A DNA stretch of 64,000 bases, from positions 1-64,000 of the forward strand of contig NZ_JAIXUB010000011.1 of assembly GCF_027484205.1 (NCBI RefSeq), read 5' to 3'. The notes under the pieces were generated by a model. The model was given only the letters and a program-made list of their open reading frames with translations, did no database searches and had not been told where the DNA came from. Every line of letters starts with the position of its first letter. The stretch's first letter is position 1. Source of the DNA: Flavobacterium sp. Lineage in GTDB: Bacteria; Bacteroidota; Bacteroidia; Flavobacteriales; Flavobacteriaceae. The position numbers and the translations under genes are program-made. This document shows positions 9,207 through 18,416 of the stretch, piece after piece.

Positions 9207-9293
9207 ATGAGAATTATAGAAAAATACCGTCTCGAAATTACACTTACCACACTGTACACCCTAATTTTAATTATGATAGTTTTTAGTTTTTAA
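9207..9293 (+). CDS. Possible 28-aa membrane peptide
   Basis: An ATG one base after the preceding stop opens 28 codons: a basic N-terminus (MRIIEKYRLEI) followed by a hydrophobic stretch (LYTLILIMIVFSF). It lies before the operon terminator, so it would be transcribed. Such short frames arise by chance in AT-rich DNA, and only conservation could establish it. Confidence 0.22.
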   Translation: MRIIEKYRLEITLTTLYTLILIMIVFSF

Positions 9294-9314
9294 TTCCAAT
9301 CTAAATCATTGGCT

Positions 9315-9350
9315 AACCGCAACTTTACTCTTGAAGTTGCGGTTTTTTTT
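9315..9350 (+). terminator. Terminator after the first T9SS-sorted gene
   Basis: AACCGCAACTT / AAGTTGCGGTT 11-bp stem with an 8-nt loop, then eight T. A strong intrinsic terminator, so the next gene needs its own promoter. Confidence 0.9.
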
Positions 9351-9383
9351 AACATAAAAATCATTCTAACTAATAAAAAAATG

Positions 9384-9452
9384 CATTTCATGAAAAAAAA
9401 CCACTGTTTCATGAAATGTTAAAATTTAACACAACTGATTTATAGACTTTTG
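9384..9452 (+). promoter_or_regulatory. Second copy of the direct-repeat operator, upstream of the LamG gene
   Basis: TTTCAT repeats start at 9386 and 9407, again 21 bp apart, within CATTTCATGAAAA and GTTTCATGAAA. The -7-like GACTTTTG starts at 9445, exactly 38 bp after the second repeat, as at 8215-8283. There is no TTG at -33, which suggests an activator-dependent promoter. It drives the two-gene unit 9476-11424. Confidence 0.5.
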
Positions 9453-9475
9453 CTACTGAATTTAAACTATTTATT

Positions 9476-11101
9476 ATGAAAAAAATATTACTTTTATTTA
9501 CTTTGATTCTAGTAAATCAATCTTTTGCTCAGGCACCAACAAGTGGTTTGGTAGCTTATTATAATTTTGAAAACACTTTAATTAGTAATGAACCAACGCA
9601 CAGTTTTACTAATGGCACTGCAACAAATGTTAGTTTTACTGGAGGAAAAGTTGGGCAAGGGGTTTCATTTGCAGGAGCATCTGCACTAACAAACTCTTCA
9701 ATGGTTACTTCTGCGAACTTAAACACTAACTGTACCATTGCATGGTGGGAATTTAGAGGTGGAGTTAACCCATTATTGTATTCAATGTCATTTAATTTAA
9801 GAAATGGATTAAAGTATGGATATGTTGGCACTTCTAATTGTGATGGAGGAACTATCTATTATGATAGATATAGACTTGAATATTCTACAACAACAAATAG
9901 TTTTTGTCAAACATTAAATACACACATTGGAGGTCAAAGTGGAGCTTGGCATCATCATGCAATTACTAAAGAAGGTACAATAGTGAAGTATTATTTAGAT
10001 GGTGTTCTCGCTTGGACACCTTCTACAGGAATGAATCAAGATAATAGTCCGATGAATTCTAATCAAGGAAATTTTGTTTTTGGATCTGATGCTTACTCTA
10101 ATGGATCTGTAGATCCAGCAAGATGTATAACAGGAACTTTGGATGAATTATATATATATCAAAGAGCATTATCTGCTGCTGAAATAGTTACTGTTAAAAA
10201 CAGTATTGCATTAGCAAGTCCTTCAGTTGCAACACCTGTATTAAAATTTGAATTCAATAATTCTTTAAGTAATGTAGGAAACACAGTATCATTAATAGAT
10301 CCTTTAACGGGTACATCTCCAACGGGTGTTGTTTATGTAAACGACCGAAATGGTAATGCTAATAACGCTCTAAGTATGCTAAACAAGTGTTACATGCAAA
10401 GTGCGTTTACCTTACCCCAAGGTAAAAACCAAAGAACAGTTTCTTTTTGGCTAAACAGAACAAATTTAAACGGTAATTTTTGGACTTGGGGAAATCCCTC
10501 CAATAACAGAGCTTACGGTTTTAACGCATCAATTACAAGTATTTTAAGTAATGATGCTTTTGGACCTGGAAATAGTCTAACAACTACCGACACAGGAACT
10601 AGCGGCGTTTGGGAACATTACATACTTACATATGATGGACTTAATGTTGCAATGTATAAAAATGGTTCTTTGATAGGCTCAGGAACGAAGCCAAACTGGG
10701 ATACATTGGGTAACATAATTATATTCGGTAGCTCACCTGATTATAATAATGGTAGCAATTGGACTGGTAACTTTAAAATAGATGATTTTGAAGTTTATAA
10801 TACATTTTTTAATTCGATTGAAGTTTTATCATTATATAATTCTCAAAACACATTAAGTTCTCAAAATTTTCAATCTAAAAACTTAAAAGCATCTATCTAC
10901 CCGAATCCTACATCAGATAACTTCTCAATTGAAATGGAAAACGAAGTAAAATCAGTTGAAATATATTCTTTACAAGGTCAAAAAATTATGACTTCTACTA
11001 CAAAAGATATAAATGTTTCTAATTTATCAAATGGAATATATTTGGTTAGAATCGAAGATGTGAACAATGCTATTTCAACACAAAAATTAATCATTAAATA
11101 A
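9476..11101 (+). CDS. Secreted protein with two LamG-like domains and T9SS sorting domain
   Basis: 541 aa. The signal peptide is residues 1-19 (SFAQ). Two concanavalin/LamG-like domains (about 22-235 and 250-440) each open with a strand such as LVAYYNFEN or VLKFEFNNS, contain a WHHHAIT or WEHYILTYDG strand, and close with IDDFEVYN-type DExxIY motifs. This is typical of carbohydrate or adhesion modules. A type A T9SS sorting domain (YPNPTSDNFSIE to KLIIK) fills the last 75 residues. The 106-aa secreted protein starts 2 nt after the stop. Together with the gene at 8309 it is a likely target of the neighbouring LytTR system. Confidence 0.88.
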   Translation: MKKILLLFTLILVNQSFAQAPTSGLVAYYNFENTLISNEPTHSFTNGTATNVSFTGGKVGQGVSFAGASALTNSSMVTSANLNTNCTIAWWEFRGGVNPLLYSMSFNLRNGLKYGYVGTSNCDGGTIYYDRYRLEYSTTTNSFCQTLNTHIGGQSGAWHHHAITKEGTIVKYYLDGVLAWTPSTGMNQDNSPMNSNQGNFVFGSDAYSNGSVDPARCITGTLDELYIYQRALSAAEIVTVKNSIALASPSVATPVLKFEFNNSLSNVGNTVSLIDPLTGTSPTGVVYVNDRNGNANNALSMLNKCYMQSAFTLPQGKNQRTVSFWLNRTNLNGNFWTWGNPSNNRAYGFNASITSILSNDAFGPGNSLTTTDTGTSGVWEHYILTYDGLNVAMYKNGSLIGSGTKPNWDTLGNIIIFGSSPDYNNGSNWTGNFKIDDFEVYNTFFNSIEVLSLYNSQNTLSSQNFQSKNLKASIYPNPTSDNFSIEMENEVKSVEIYSLQGQKIMTSTTKDINVSNLSNGIYLVRIEDVNNAISTQKLIIK

Positions 11102-11103
11102 TT

Positions 11104-11424
11104 ATGAAGAAAGCAATAATCCTATTATTCATGGCATTAAGCTTAATGTCAATGAACACAAATTCAAACCATTTGAGTCTGAATGAAGAAATTACAATCA
11201 CTGAAAAATTCGACATCAAAATTAAAAATGACACCGATAATGAAGTAAAGGTTATCAATGCTGGAAGTGGCGGAAGCTATAGTTTAACTAAAAATGCCAC
11301 AACAACTATTAAAATGGAAGAAGGCGATAAATTACACTATTATGAAAAAGGGAAAAAAGGAAATCTAATTCTTACAGCAACAAAAGAAATGCATGGGAAA
11401 GTGCAATTATTGAGTAAGTTATAA
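11104..11424 (+). CDS. Small secreted protein of unknown function
   Basis: 106 aa, with a signal peptide of about 20 residues (KKAIILLFMALSLMSMNTNS) and no lipobox. The mature part is a short β-rich domain of about 80 residues (KFDIKIKNDTDNEVKVINAG, then SYSLTKNATTTIKMEEGD). This pattern fits a small immunoglobulin-like or β-barrel fold, but no family is recognised. It is co-transcribed with the LamG protein (2-nt gap) and may act with it at the cell surface. Confidence 0.75.
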   Translation: MKKAIILLFMALSLMSMNTNSNHLSLNEEITITEKFDIKIKNDTDNEVKVINAGSGGSYSLTKNATTTIKMEEGDKLHYYEKGKKGNLILTATKEMHGKVQLLSKL

Positions 11425-11446
11425 AAGTTAAGTAAGTAGTTTTTTT

Positions 11447-11486
11447 GAAAACCGTTTCAGATTAGTTTCTGAAGCGGTTTTTTTTT
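11447..11486. terminator. Bidirectional terminator between convergent units
   Basis: AAACCGtTTCAGA / TCTGAAgCGGTTT stem with one G·T pair and a short loop, flanked by T on the plus side and A on the other. It serves the secreted-protein unit and the LytTR operon, whose stop codon lies at 11485. Confidence 0.85.
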
Positions 11487-12225
11487 AGAATCTAAACGAT
11501 TCGAATTTTTCTAACAATGCTGCTTTTCTATCAGCAGAAATAGACAATTCATCACCATTGTCCATTATAACAGTTCCTCCATCTTGCTTTAAAATTTTCT
11601 GAATGCGTTCTAAATTGATGATGTGACTTCTGTGAATTCGCATAAAATTACTCACTTGTTCTAAACGTTCAAACTCTGCAATTTTTTTACTTACCGTGAT
11701 CTTATTTTTATTTGAAATAAAGAAATGCGTATACGATCCGTCAGCTTTTAAATATAAAATATCTTGTAGTTCAATAAACGTAATTCCATCTCCAGTATTC
11801 AGTGCAATTTTTTTATTTTGTGGCACATCTAAATTGCTTTGCAATACCTTTAATGATTCTGATGATTTTGAATCATTTACCTTTGATAAAGCACGTTGCA
11901 GTGCATCAATTCTAACAGGTTTTAAAATATAATCAACCGCTGACAATTCAAAAGCATTTATGGCGTATTCTGTATAAGCTGTAACAAAAATTATTTTGAA
12001 ATTAATGTTCTTCTCATCAAAAAACTTCAATAATTCTAAACCAGAATATCCTGGCATAGCTATATCTAAAAACACCAATTCGGGTTGAAACGAATGTATC
12101 GATTTTACAGCATTTGGTACATCAGCATTCTCAGCAACAATTTCTATTTCAGGAAAATTTTCCTCAATAATTCCTCTTAAAGCTAATCTGGCATTTAACT
12201 CATCATCTACAATAATTGCTCTCAT
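11485..12225 (-). CDS. LytTR-family response regulator
   Basis: 246 aa. The receiver domain (1-120) has phospho-acceptor Asp in LVFLDIAMPGYSG, Thr in FVTAYTEYA and Lys in DYILKPVR. The C-terminal LytTR DNA-binding domain (about 140-240) has the hallmark MRIHRSHIINL. It follows its sensor kinase with a 3-nt gap. LytTR proteins bind paired direct repeats, and matching sites precede the secreted-protein genes at 8309 and 9476, so a local regulon is likely. The stop codon touches the bidirectional terminator. Confidence 0.93.
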   Translation of the reverse strand: MRAIIVDDELNARLALRGIIEENFPEIEIVAENADVPNAVKSIHSFQPELVFLDIAMPGYSGLELLKFFDEKNINFKIIFVTAYTEYAINAFELSAVDYILKPVRIDALQRALSKVNDSKSSESLKVLQSNLDVPQNKKIALNTGDGITFIELQDILYLKADGSYTHFFISNKNKITVSKKIAEFERLEQVSNFMRIHRSHIINLERIQKILKQDGGTVIMDNGDELSISADRKAALLEKFESFRF

Positions 12226-12228
12226 ATT

Positions 12229-15165
12229 CTATAGTGTTTTCACAGGAATCAAAATCGTGATTTTTGTTCCAAGTGGTTCATTTGTATTTGAAAATTTATC
12301 TTCAACCATTATTTCAATTTTTGATGAAGAAACTTTATTTATTAAACTGATTCTGCTTCCAATGGCGTTAGTAGCAAAAGATTTATGATTTTTAAAACTT
12401 TTATTTATCTTCTCTGCTTTAGCTCTTCCCACACCGTTATCATCAATTACAAATTGCCAATATTCATTTATAATTTCGCCATTAATTTTAAGTTCTTTCA
12501 ACCCTATTTTATGCATTAATCCATGCTTAATGGCATTCTCTACAAAAGGTTGTATGATCATTGAAGGAATAACGTATTGACTTAAATCAATTGATGTTGG
12601 AAGATTTATTTTATATTCAAAATCAGTATCAAAACGCGATTTTTCTAATGAAATATACATATCTAACATTTCAAATTCTTTTTCAACTGTGATTTCTTTC
12701 TTATCAGATGCTTCTAATATCTTTCGCATCAAATCCGAGAATTTCCCTAAGTATTCACTCGCTTTACTCTTTTGATTGGAATAAATTAACCCTTGAACCG
12801 AATTCAATACATTAAACATAAAATGCGGATTCATCTGTGATCGCAACGCAGTTAATTGAGATAAAGCCAGTTGTTCTTTGACTTCTTGTCTTCTTTTAGT
12901 TCGTAAAACGGCTCGTTTATTCACCAAATAAACTAAAAATACAACTCCCAAAATCTCTAATATAATAAACCACCATTGCAACCAAAATGGTTTTTTGATT
13001 TCAAAATGTAGTTCTTTAATTTCACTGGTAATATCGCCATACTTTACTCTAATTTGAAACACATAATTACCTGATTTCAAAGAAGAAAATTTCACATTAG
13101 AAGCGTCAGATGTTATTGTATTCCATTTATTATCAATGTTTTTAAATCGATATTCATAAGTATAATCACCTAAACTTTTGTAATGAATTGTCCTAAAATC
13201 AATTTGAATATTGTTTTGTGTATAATCAAGAGCTAAATCATTTTTAAAAGCTGCTTTTTTTCTATTTATCCAAATACCTGTAAACTCAAATTGAGGAACA
13301 TAATTGACATCTAAAAAGTTTTTATTAGTATAAAAAATACCCTCATTAGTAATAAAAGCAATCGTATCATTTTTAATAATAAAATCATTAATAGTAATTC
13401 CTTTCATGCACAAATTTGCACTTGCATTCTTTACTTCTGATGTTTTAAAGTTATAAGTTTCAATTCCTTTATCATTTAAAATCCATAAGGTTTCATCATC
13501 AATTTCAATTCTTCTACAATTGTTACTTGACAATTTGTTTTTAATGGTTAAGTGTTTTACTACTTTTTGATTTTTTATTTGCACAATCCCTTTTTGTGTA
13601 GTAGCAATCCAAATGGAACCATCATTGTGTTGAAGCATTTCTGAAACAATTATTTCGTCATCATTAGGAAGTTTAATAATGTTTTCATCACCGTTTTTGT
13701 CATAATAATACAAATCATCATTGTAAGCAACATAATAAATATTTGTATTTTTGTCATAAAAAACAGTTCTTGCTCTTCGCTCTCTTAAACACAAAAAATT
13801 CGCTGATAACCCAAATTTTTTTATTTCATATTTTTCAAAATTCTCAGGAATGATAATCTTTGTTTTAAAATCGCTTGCAAGCAATCCTGCATACGTAGAT
13901 GATGCCATAACAAAATTACCATAACGATCAATTACAACTTCCTTTCCAAGATACATTCTTATATCAGAAATTGGATTAGGATTTCCAATCTTAAAAACAC
14001 CAGCTGAGGTAATTATCATATCATTATGAAACGTTATAAACTCAATTTCCGTTTTATTTTCCGATTGGTATTTTAACAATTGCTTTCCGTTTTCATCAAA
14101 TTCAAAAACACAGCCTGTAGATGTAGCCACAAAAAAGTGTCCGTTTTTTGCAATTCTAACTCTCGAAAAATTTGGTTTTTTTTGCTCATCAACACCTTTT
14201 ATTGAAAGATTTTTAAGCTTTAAACTCGGCATAAAAAACAAACCATTATCTAATGAACTTATCCAATGGTTTCCTTCTTTATCTATAACAATATCTGATA
14301 TTCTTTTACCGCTCAAAAATGGATTCTCAACAATTCCTTTATTTGTATTTACCTCCAGAATTCCGTCATTTGTACAAATCCATAATTCAGAACCACAGCT
14401 ACTTAACCTGTTTAAATTAGTAGTTTTTAAATTATTAGTGTTAATATTTTTTCCAAAAACATTTATTGCGTTTATGTCAGATTTAGAAACAAAACATACT
14501 TTACCGTGATGCGTTTCTAAGATTTTTTGATTTTGCTCCGTTTCAATTTCCTTAATTAAACTATATTTTTTAAAAACTAAAATACTTTGTAATGAAGATA
14601 TATAATACTCATTTTTTAATGAATTGTAAGCCAAATGAAAGAAATCATTTTTATCAATTTGACGTTTTGATTCAAAGAGTAATGCTGGTTTATTTTTATT
14701 GAAAGTATAAAATTCATTTGGTGTGAGCAGTACTTTTTGTTTATTCAAAACACTAAATTCTACAACTGATAATTCTCTTTTTGAAATCAAATCATTGAAA
14801 GTCTTATCCAAGTTAAGTCGATCATTGGACAAGAAATAAATTTGATTTGAAAAATTCTTGCAATAAATCACTCCGTTTTCATCTTCCTGAATAGAATTAA
14901 CTGAATTACTCAAATTTTCATCAAATGGATATAAGATAAAATGAACGCCATCATAGGAAACCAAACCTTTATCGGTTCCAAGATAAAGTAATCCTTTTTT
15001 GCTAACATACATGTCATAAATAACATCAGAAGGCATTCCTTCAAGAAAAGAAATTTTTCGCAGAAAAGGTTCTTGAGCACTTAAAGTAAAAGCATAAAAA
15101 AGCACAAAAAATAAAATACTTTTTGACAGAAATTTATTCAAAGAAAAAATAGATAAAATTGGCAC
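12229..15165 (-). CDS. Propeller-type sensor histidine kinase of the LytS class
   Basis: 978 aa. The signal peptide or first membrane segment is at 15-30 (FFVLFYAFTLSAQ). A long periplasmic part of seven-bladed two-component-regulator propeller repeats (for example YLGTDKGLVSYDG, LWICTNDGILEVN, IWIATTQKGIVQI) runs to about residue 640. Then come a Y_Y_Y domain (YEYRFKNIDNKWN), a membrane helix near 735-755 and a His_kinase domain with QMNPHFMFNVLNS (His about 780). A degenerate ATPase follows (FVENAIKHG, DDNGVG). The architecture is similar to polysaccharide or envelope sensors of Bacteroidetes. It is encoded immediately before the LytTR gene. Confidence 0.92.
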   Translation of the reverse strand: MPILSIFSLNKFLSKSILFFVLFYAFTLSAQEPFLRKISFLEGMPSDVIYDMYVSKKGLLYLGTDKGLVSYDGVHFILYPFDENLSNSVNSIQEDENGVIYCKNFSNQIYFLSNDRLNLDKTFNDLISKRELSVVEFSVLNKQKVLLTPNEFYTFNKNKPALLFESKRQIDKNDFFHLAYNSLKNEYYISSLQSILVFKKYSLIKEIETEQNQKILETHHGKVCFVSKSDINAINVFGKNINTNNLKTTNLNRLSSCGSELWICTNDGILEVNTNKGIVENPFLSGKRISDIVIDKEGNHWISSLDNGLFFMPSLKLKNLSIKGVDEQKKPNFSRVRIAKNGHFFVATSTGCVFEFDENGKQLLKYQSENKTEIEFITFHNDMIITSAGVFKIGNPNPISDIRMYLGKEVVIDRYGNFVMASSTYAGLLASDFKTKIIIPENFEKYEIKKFGLSANFLCLRERRARTVFYDKNTNIYYVAYNDDLYYYDKNGDENIIKLPNDDEIIVSEMLQHNDGSIWIATTQKGIVQIKNQKVVKHLTIKNKLSSNNCRRIEIDDETLWILNDKGIETYNFKTSEVKNASANLCMKGITINDFIIKNDTIAFITNEGIFYTNKNFLDVNYVPQFEFTGIWINRKKAAFKNDLALDYTQNNIQIDFRTIHYKSLGDYTYEYRFKNIDNKWNTITSDASNVKFSSLKSGNYVFQIRVKYGDITSEIKELHFEIKKPFWLQWWFIILEILGVVFLVYLVNKRAVLRTKRRQEVKEQLALSQLTALRSQMNPHFMFNVLNSVQGLIYSNQKSKASEYLGKFSDLMRKILEASDKKEITVEKEFEMLDMYISLEKSRFDTDFEYKINLPTSIDLSQYVIPSMIIQPFVENAIKHGLMHKIGLKELKINGEIINEYWQFVIDDNGVGRAKAEKINKSFKNHKSFATNAIGSRISLINKVSSSKIEIMVEDKFSNTNEPLGTKITILIPVKTL

Positions 15166-15486
15166 TTGTGGTTTACATTAAGAATATAAAAATAGATAAA
15201 ATTGTTTTGTTCAAACACTTTTTTTCATGAACCAAACAAAATAATTCACTAAAATCAATATTAAAGAAAAAAGATATGATATAAACACAAACCTATTACA
15301 ACAAAAATAAAAAGCGCTAATGAGATAAATTTAAAATCTAGATGTTTTAAAATGACTACCATACTCCTGAATTTTATTCAAAAAAAATATAAATTATCAC
15401 TACTTAGTGAAGTTTTTCACGAAAAGAGGTTTTGAATTTATGAAATGAAGATTTGTTTATTATTTTTACAATCTAATTATAATAAA
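15166..15486. promoter_or_regulatory. Divergent intergenic region with possible LytTR-like sites
   Basis: About 320 bp between the kinase gene (minus) and polA (plus). A TTTCATGA at 15223 and an ATTCACTA at 15244 are spaced 21 bp, like the operators at 8215 and 9384. They lie 58 bp before the kinase start but in the opposite orientation relative to that gene. A weaker TTTCACGA (15415) lies close to polA. No clear TTG/TAnnTTTG pair is visible for either gene. No RNA gene was seen. Confidence 0.28.
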
Positions 15487-18357
15487 ATGTCACAAAAACG
15501 TCTTTACCTTCTTGATGCCTATGCACTAATATTTCGCGGTTATTTTGCCTTTATAAAAAATCCTAGAATCAATTCTAAAGGAATGGATACTTCCGCAATT
15601 ATGGGATTTATGAATGCTTTGATGGATGTTATCAAACGTGAAAAACCAGATCATTTAGCCGTAGCATTTGACAAAGGCGGAAGCGATTACCGTTACGAAA
15701 TGTATCAGGAATATAAAGCGCATCGTGATGAAACACCTGAAGCGATTAAAATTGCCGTTCCGTATATTCAAGAATTATTGAAAGCGATGCACATTCCTAT
15801 TATGGAAAAAGCTGGTTTTGAAGCCGATGATTTAATTGGAACTTTGGCAAAACAAGCCGAAAAAGAAGGTTTTAAAGTATATATGGTTACGCCCGATAAA
15901 GATTTTGCACAATTGGTTTCTGAAAATATTTTCATGTACAAACCAGCAAGAATGGGTAACGATATTGAAATTTGGGGAATTCCAGAAGTGTTAGAAAAAT
16001 TTGAAATCGAACGTCCAGAACAAGTGATTGATTTCTTAGGAATGATGGGCGATGCAGCCGATAACATTCCGGGATTACCTGGCGTTGGTGAAAAAACCGC
16101 AAAGAAATTCCTAAAAGAATATGGTTCCATGGAAAATCTTTTAGCAAATACGCATGAACTGAAAGGCGCGATTAAAGATAAAATTGAAGCCAATGCTGAA
16201 TTGGGATTGTTGTCAAAAAAATTGGCTACTATCTTACTCGATTGTCCTGTGACTTTCAATGCCGATGATTTCGAACTTTCTAAACCTGATGTAGAAAAAA
16301 CCGATGCTTTGTTTCAAGAATTAGAATTCCGTCAAATGAAAGCGCAGTTTGACAAATATTTTGGAACTGGAAAAGAATACGACGAAATTGACACAAATGG
16401 AAATGACAATAGCAATGACAAAAATCATCCCGAAACGTCGGGACAAAAGAAAACAGTAGCTAAAAAATCTAATGAAGATCAATTTGATTTGTTTGGATTT
16501 TCTGATGAAGAGAGTGGTGAAGTCAAAACCAATTCGAATTATGCAACTTTAGAAAACACCAATCATAATTATACGATAATTCAAGGTGAATTGGGTACGA
16601 AATTGTTTTTACAAAATTTATTGAATCAAACTTCAGTATGTTTTGATACCGAAACTACTGGAATTGATGCTTTGAATGCGGAATTGGTTGGAATGTCATT
16701 TTCTTGGCAAAAAGGCGAAGCTTTTTATGTTCCATTTCCTGAAAATCAAGAAGAAGCTCAGGTTTTAGTAGATAAATTCAAGCCGTTTTTTGAAAATGAA
16801 AACATCGAAAAAATAGGTCAGAATATAAAATATGACTTGAAAATTCTGTCGCATTACGGAATTCAAATCAAAGGAAAATTATTCGATACGATGATTGCGC
16901 ATTATCTAATAAATCCTGATATGCGTCACAATATGGATGTTTTGAGTGAAACCTATTTAAAATATTCACCCAAATCAATTGAAGATTTAATTGGTAAAAA
17001 AGGTAAAAATCAAAAATCGATGCGTGATGTTGCTTTAGAAGAAATCAAAGAATACGCTGCCGAAGATGCAGATGTAACTTATCAATTAAAGCAAAATTTC
17101 AGTCCAATTTTAGACAAAGCCGAAACCAAAAAGTTATTTGATGAAATCGAAATTCCATTAATACCAGTTTTGGCAGCAATGGAATTGGAAGGCATCAATC
17201 TCGATGTACCTTTCCTGAAAGAAATGTCTGTTGAAATGGCTAAAGAAAGCTCCGAATTGGAACAAAAAATATACGAAACTGCAGGTGAGAAATTTAATTT
17301 GGCTTCACCAAAACAATTGGGTGACGTTTTATTCGACAAAATGAAAATTGGCGGAGCAAAACAAAAGAAAACCAAAACAGGTCAATATGCGACTGGCGAA
17401 GAAGTTTTGAGTTATTTAGCCAACGAGCATCAAATTGTAAAAGATATTCTCGAATGGCGTCAAATGGTGAAATTGCAAAGTACTTACATTGATGCGTTAC
17501 CAAATCAGGTTGATAAAAAAACTGGTCGCGTTCATACCGATTATATGCAAACCGTTGCTGCAACTGGTCGTTTGAGTTCGAATAATCCAAACTTACAGAA
17601 TATTCCAATTCGTACCGAAAGAGGACGATTAATTAGAAAAGCGTTTATCGCTCGTGATGAAAATTACACCTTAGTTTCTGCCGATTATTCGCAAATAGAA
17701 CTTCGAATTATCGCTGCCTTATCTGGTGAGGAAAACATGATAAAAGCATTTCAAAATAATGAAGATATTCACAGAAGTACCGCTGCAAAAGTATTCAATG
17801 TTCCGTTAGAAGAAGTTACAAAAGAACAACGTAGCAATGCTAAAACCGTGAATTTCGGAATTATTTATGGTGTTTCTGCATTCGGACTTTCTAATCAAAC
17901 ATCGCTTTCGCGAAAAGAAAGTGCCGAGTTGATTGATGCCTATTATGCAACGTATCCAAAGCTGAAATCTTATATGTCGAATCAAGTTGATTTTGCAAGA
18001 GAAAACGGTTATGTTCAAACGGTTTTAGGAAGAAGACGTTATTTAAAAGACATCAATTCGGCCAACATGATTGTAAAAAGTGGCGCCGAACGAAATGCTG
18101 TAAACGCACCGATTCAAGGTTCAGCAGCTGATATTATCAAAATTGCGATGATTAATATTCATAAGAAACTAACTTCTGAGAATTGGAAATCAAAAATGTT
18201 ACTTCAGGTTCATGATGAGCTTGTATTTGACGTTCACAACTCTGAATTAGAAAAAATCAAACCAATGATAAAACACGAAATGGAAAATGCCTTTAAAATG
18301 GATGTTCCGTTGGATGTTGAAATTGGAGTTGGAAAAAATTGGTTGGAAGCACATTAG
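15487..18357 (+). CDS. polA: DNA polymerase I
   Basis: 956 aa with all three modules. The 5'-3' exonuclease (1-300) begins LYLLDAYALIFRG and contains GMMGDAADNIPGLPGVGEKT. The proofreading exonuclease (about 365-560) is intact: FDTETTG (Asp387 region), IGQNIKYDLK and YAAEDADV. The polymerase (about 580-956) has SADYSQIELR, NFGIIYGVSAFGL and LQVHDELVFDV. I chose ATG 487 bases into the line (15487) because the frame's earlier ATG at 15445 adds 14 residues not expected in the family. The linker near residues 314-319 contains a translated palindromic repeat. It acts in Okazaki-fragment processing and repair. Confidence 0.97.
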   Translation: MSQKRLYLLDAYALIFRGYFAFIKNPRINSKGMDTSAIMGFMNALMDVIKREKPDHLAVAFDKGGSDYRYEMYQEYKAHRDETPEAIKIAVPYIQELLKAMHIPIMEKAGFEADDLIGTLAKQAEKEGFKVYMVTPDKDFAQLVSENIFMYKPARMGNDIEIWGIPEVLEKFEIERPEQVIDFLGMMGDAADNIPGLPGVGEKTAKKFLKEYGSMENLLANTHELKGAIKDKIEANAELGLLSKKLATILLDCPVTFNADDFELSKPDVEKTDALFQELEFRQMKAQFDKYFGTGKEYDEIDTNGNDNSNDKNHPETSGQKKTVAKKSNEDQFDLFGFSDEESGEVKTNSNYATLENTNHNYTIIQGELGTKLFLQNLLNQTSVCFDTETTGIDALNAELVGMSFSWQKGEAFYVPFPENQEEAQVLVDKFKPFFENENIEKIGQNIKYDLKILSHYGIQIKGKLFDTMIAHYLINPDMRHNMDVLSETYLKYSPKSIEDLIGKKGKNQKSMRDVALEEIKEYAAEDADVTYQLKQNFSPILDKAETKKLFDEIEIPLIPVLAAMELEGINLDVPFLKEMSVEMAKESSELEQKIYETAGEKFNLASPKQLGDVLFDKMKIGGAKQKKTKTGQYATGEEVLSYLANEHQIVKDILEWRQMVKLQSTYIDALPNQVDKKTGRVHTDYMQTVAATGRLSSNNPNLQNIPIRTERGRLIRKAFIARDENYTLVSADYSQIELRIIAALSGEENMIKAFQNNEDIHRSTAAKVFNVPLEEVTKEQRSNAKTVNFGIIYGVSAFGLSNQTSLSRKESAELIDAYYATYPKLKSYMSNQVDFARENGYVQTVLGRRRYLKDINSANMIVKSGAERNAVNAPIQGSAADIIKIAMINIHKKLTSENWKSKMLLQVHDELVFDVHNSELEKIKPMIKHEMENAFKMDVPLDVEIGVGKNWLEAH
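16428..16443. repeat. Palindromic repeat inside the polA linker
   Basis: TCCCGA-aacg-TCGGGA, same family as at 76-91. It is translated as PETSG in the non-conserved linker between the 5' nuclease and proofreading domains. The copy inside the phosphopantetheinyl transferase gene (51468) is read in the same phase. Confidence 0.8.
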
Positions 18358-18360
18358 AAA

Positions 18361-18395
18361 GTTGGCAGTGTTCAGTCGCAGTTGGCAGTTGAGTA
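18361..18395. repeat. Degenerate GTTGGCAG word repeat after polA
   Basis: GTTGGCAG occurs twice (18361, 18381) with related text between. It is a non-coding simple repeat directly after the polA stop. A TAACTTTG matching the -7 consensus follows at 18394-18401, about 16 bp before the next ATG. Confidence 0.6.
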
Positions 18396-18416
18396 ACTTT
18401 GTCATCAATTAATCAC

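Noticed and set aside
15768..16259. 163-codon frame antisense to polA
   Set aside because: Lies wholly inside the conserved 5' nuclease domain of polA on the other strand; composition follows the complement of polA codons.
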